DNA of 64,000 nt, from positions 2,852,001 to 2,916,000 of the forward strand of contig NZ_JAJFZM010000001.1 of the NCBI RefSeq assembly GCF_020733705.1, written 5' to 3'. Below the pieces are notes generated by a model that was not told the origin of the DNA, searched no databases, and saw only the letters and a program-made list of their open reading frames with translations. This DNA is from Nocardia australiensis (lineage in GTDB: Bacteria > Actinomycetota > Actinomycetes > Mycobacteriales > Mycobacteriaceae). This document shows, piece by piece, positions 62,643 to 64,000 of this stretch. A program made the position numbers and the translations under genes. Positions within the stretch are counted from its first letter, which is position 1. Every line of letters starts with the position of its first letter.

Positions 62643-62902
62643 CATGCTTCCCCACTTCTGCATTCGGCCTGTTCAGCCGATACGTCCCCAAGGACCGGAT
62701 CTCGGCCACGTCCATTTTCGCCTGGTTACGGGTTCGGCGCTACAGTTTGGCCTTTCCGGTGCCGCGGCGGCGCGCCTGGACCTGCCTGGCACACAAGGGG
62801 TTCCGCAGCCTCATGATCCACAGGGCTCGACTTATCCACAGGCGGGCTGTTTGTACTGCTGATGCGAGGGGTGGGCGATGGGGGACACGGGATGCTGTGG
62901 CT

Positions 62903-63604
62903 ATGCGACCAGGGTTGAAGCAGGTGCGGGACAGTCAATTCGGTGCGTTCACCGCATGGCAGGTGGCGTGTGAGTACAGCCGTGCCGAGATGCGAGCTCG
63001 GATCGATCGGGGGGAGTGGGTGCGGGTTTTCCATGGTGTTTATCGGGAGGCGAATACGCCGTTGTCGCCGGTACTGCGGGTCGAGGCGGCACGGTTGTCG
63101 ATCGGGGCGATGTCGCTGGCCGCCGGATATCACACCGCCGCGGAGCTGCATGGCTTCGCTGTTCTCGACGGGCAGGCGACACATGTGCTCGGCATGCAGC
63201 ATTCGCGGTCGAAACAGATTGTGGTGCACCGTGATCGGGTCGAACCGGCGGAACTGGAGGTGGTCGGCGGTGTCCTCGCGACGGATGCGGCCCGGACCGC
63301 GGTTGACGTGGCTCGGGTAGCGAGCCGAGTGGACGCATTGGCGACTCTGGATTCGGCGATCTGTACGGGGTTGACGAGGGAGGCATTGGTTGCCGAGGTC
63401 AGCAGGCACATGGGGCGGCGCGGCTATCAGCAGGCCACTGAGTTGATCGAATTGGCAGACGGCCGAGCCGTATCCCCGATGGATTCGCGAGCCGGAGCAC
63501 GCTGTATCGACACCCATTTCACTGCGCTCGCGAGCAAACCGGCGTCAGCGCGTCGCGCGCGATGTGCTCGGTCTCCTCGACATACGGCCAGTTCCGGAGG
63601 ATGA
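62903..63604 (+). CDS. Truncated AbiEi-type antitoxin-like protein
   Basis: A 233-residue protein from the ATG at 62903. The N-terminal wHTH (FTAWQVACEYSRAEMRARID, GEWVRVFHGVYREAN) and the following domain match the AbiEi-like antitoxin family. Intact relatives continue into a C-terminal nuclease-like domain after a S-P-M-(D/E)-S-R motif. Here the sequence departs after that motif (63480) and ends within about 40 Arg/Ala-rich residues. No AbiEii toxin follows. It is probably a broken gene. Confidence 0.6.
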   Translation: MRPGLKQVRDSQFGAFTAWQVACEYSRAEMRARIDRGEWVRVFHGVYREANTPLSPVLRVEAARLSIGAMSLAAGYHTAAELHGFAVLDGQATHVLGMQHSRSKQIVVHRDRVEPAELEVVGGVLATDAARTAVDVARVASRVDALATLDSAICTGLTREALVAEVSRHMGRRGYQQATELIELADGRAVSPMDSRAGARCIDTHFTALASKPASARRARCARSPRHTASSGG

Positions 63605-63610
63605 ACGCGT

Positions 63611-64000
63611 CTACACCTGGGTTCGTTTATCGACGGTGGCGGATATCTGTGCGACGAGTTGCCACGGACGGCCGGTATCGGTTGTCGCTTTGCCACTGGT
63701 CAGGATCGCGCCGGACAGCCCACGTGCCGGATCGGCCCAGCCGTACTGTGTCGTCAATCCGCTACGGCCGAAGTGTGACTGGGTGTTCCGGCCGAACTTC
63801 GACCGCTGCCCGCCGAGCTCGAAGCCGCCGCGGCTGACCCGCCCGGCCAGTCCGGGAATACGGTTCGCGGGCTGCACCGCGCGCCGCAACGTGTCCGGTT
63901 CGATAATCCGGATGCCGTCCAATTCGCCACCCCTGGCGAGGATTTCGTAGAACCGCGACAGCTCGTAGGCGGTCGTGACCAAATTGCCCGAAGGCAGTTC
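63611..64000 (-). CDS. Serine hydrolase (class C beta-lactamase-like), C-terminal part
   Basis: The frame is open to the right edge, so the N-terminus is outside the window. The visible part begins ELPSGNLVTTAYELSRFYEI, continues GGELDGIRIIEPDTLRRAV and YGWADPARGLSGAILTSGK, and ends at a TAG at 63611. It matches the end of EstB/LACTB-like serine hydrolases; the K-T-G-like region and the nucleophile Ser would lie beyond the edge. Convergent with the antitoxin-like gene. Confidence 0.75.
   Translation of the reverse strand, partial: ELPSGNLVTTAYELSRFYEILARGGELDGIRIIEPDTLRRAVQPANRIPGLAGRVSRGGFELGGQRSKFGRNTQSHFGRSGLTTQYGWADPARGLSGAILTSGKATTDTGRPWQLVAQISATVDKRTQV

Overview
The window is high-GC actinobacterial chromosome. 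The gene content points to a mycolic-acid-containing genus such as Nocardia, possibly Rhodococcus. Supporting genes are an XRE/DUF397 pair, an Rv3235-like gene, a deazaflavin-type DUF385 protein, an L,D-transpeptidase lipoprotein, a LytR-CpsA-Psr ligase, a GT87 (PimE-like) mannosyltransferase, a DUF222/HNH protein and a short secreted protein with a C-terminal glycine-zipper. No rRNA, tRNA, CRISPR array or complete insertion sequence was recognised.

Left part (1-22.7 kb) is accessory and patchy. It holds an XRE-DUF397 pair, an alpha/beta hydrolase, two kinase-like phosphotransferases, a RibD-type reductase with an AraC regulator flanked by two integrase remnants, a DUF222/HNH protein, a secreted HNH nuclease with a coupled small gene, and a decayed haloalkane dehalogenase. 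It continues with a TDT transporter divergent from a LysR gene, a PhoU-like gene, a third kinase, a VIT-family protein, an MFS exporter divergent from its TetR, and a Baeyer-Villiger-type monooxygenase.

Central part (22.9-33.3 kb) is a coherent catabolic island: quinone oxidoreductase, TauD/TfdA dioxygenase, BKACE (DUF849), small serine hydrolase, both subunits of a succinyl-CoA:3-ketoacid CoA-transferase, an acyl-CoA ligase, an AraC-type regulator, an MFS importer and a carboxymuconolactone-decarboxylase-like protein. The two outward promoters share an ATGTCCCG-N4-GTAAAG box, a TACTGT -10-like element and a conserved leader, so they look co-regulated, most simply by the AraC protein encoded between them. 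BKACE would release acetoacetate from a beta-keto acid and the CoA-transferase would activate it. The starting substrate is unknown.

Right part: a CDF metal exporter with a palindromic operator (33.3-34.4 kb); a methyltransferase and a PAS-GGDEF diguanylate cyclase; a xylose-type ABC importer with a ROK repressor and a perfect operator palindrome (38.2-42.9 kb); cell-wall genes (43-46.6 kb); and a cobalamin riboswitch driving a four-gene BtuFCD-FhuF-like operon whose codon use looks more Streptomyces-like than its neighbours (46.9-50.7 kb). These are followed by YceI and luciferase-like genes, a TetR/MFS pair around an inverted-repeat operator, a sirtuin, a DUF72 protein, a lipoprotein, a large LuxR-type AAA regulator, the GT87 enzyme, a truncated AbiEi-type antitoxin-like gene and the end of a serine hydrolase running off the right edge.
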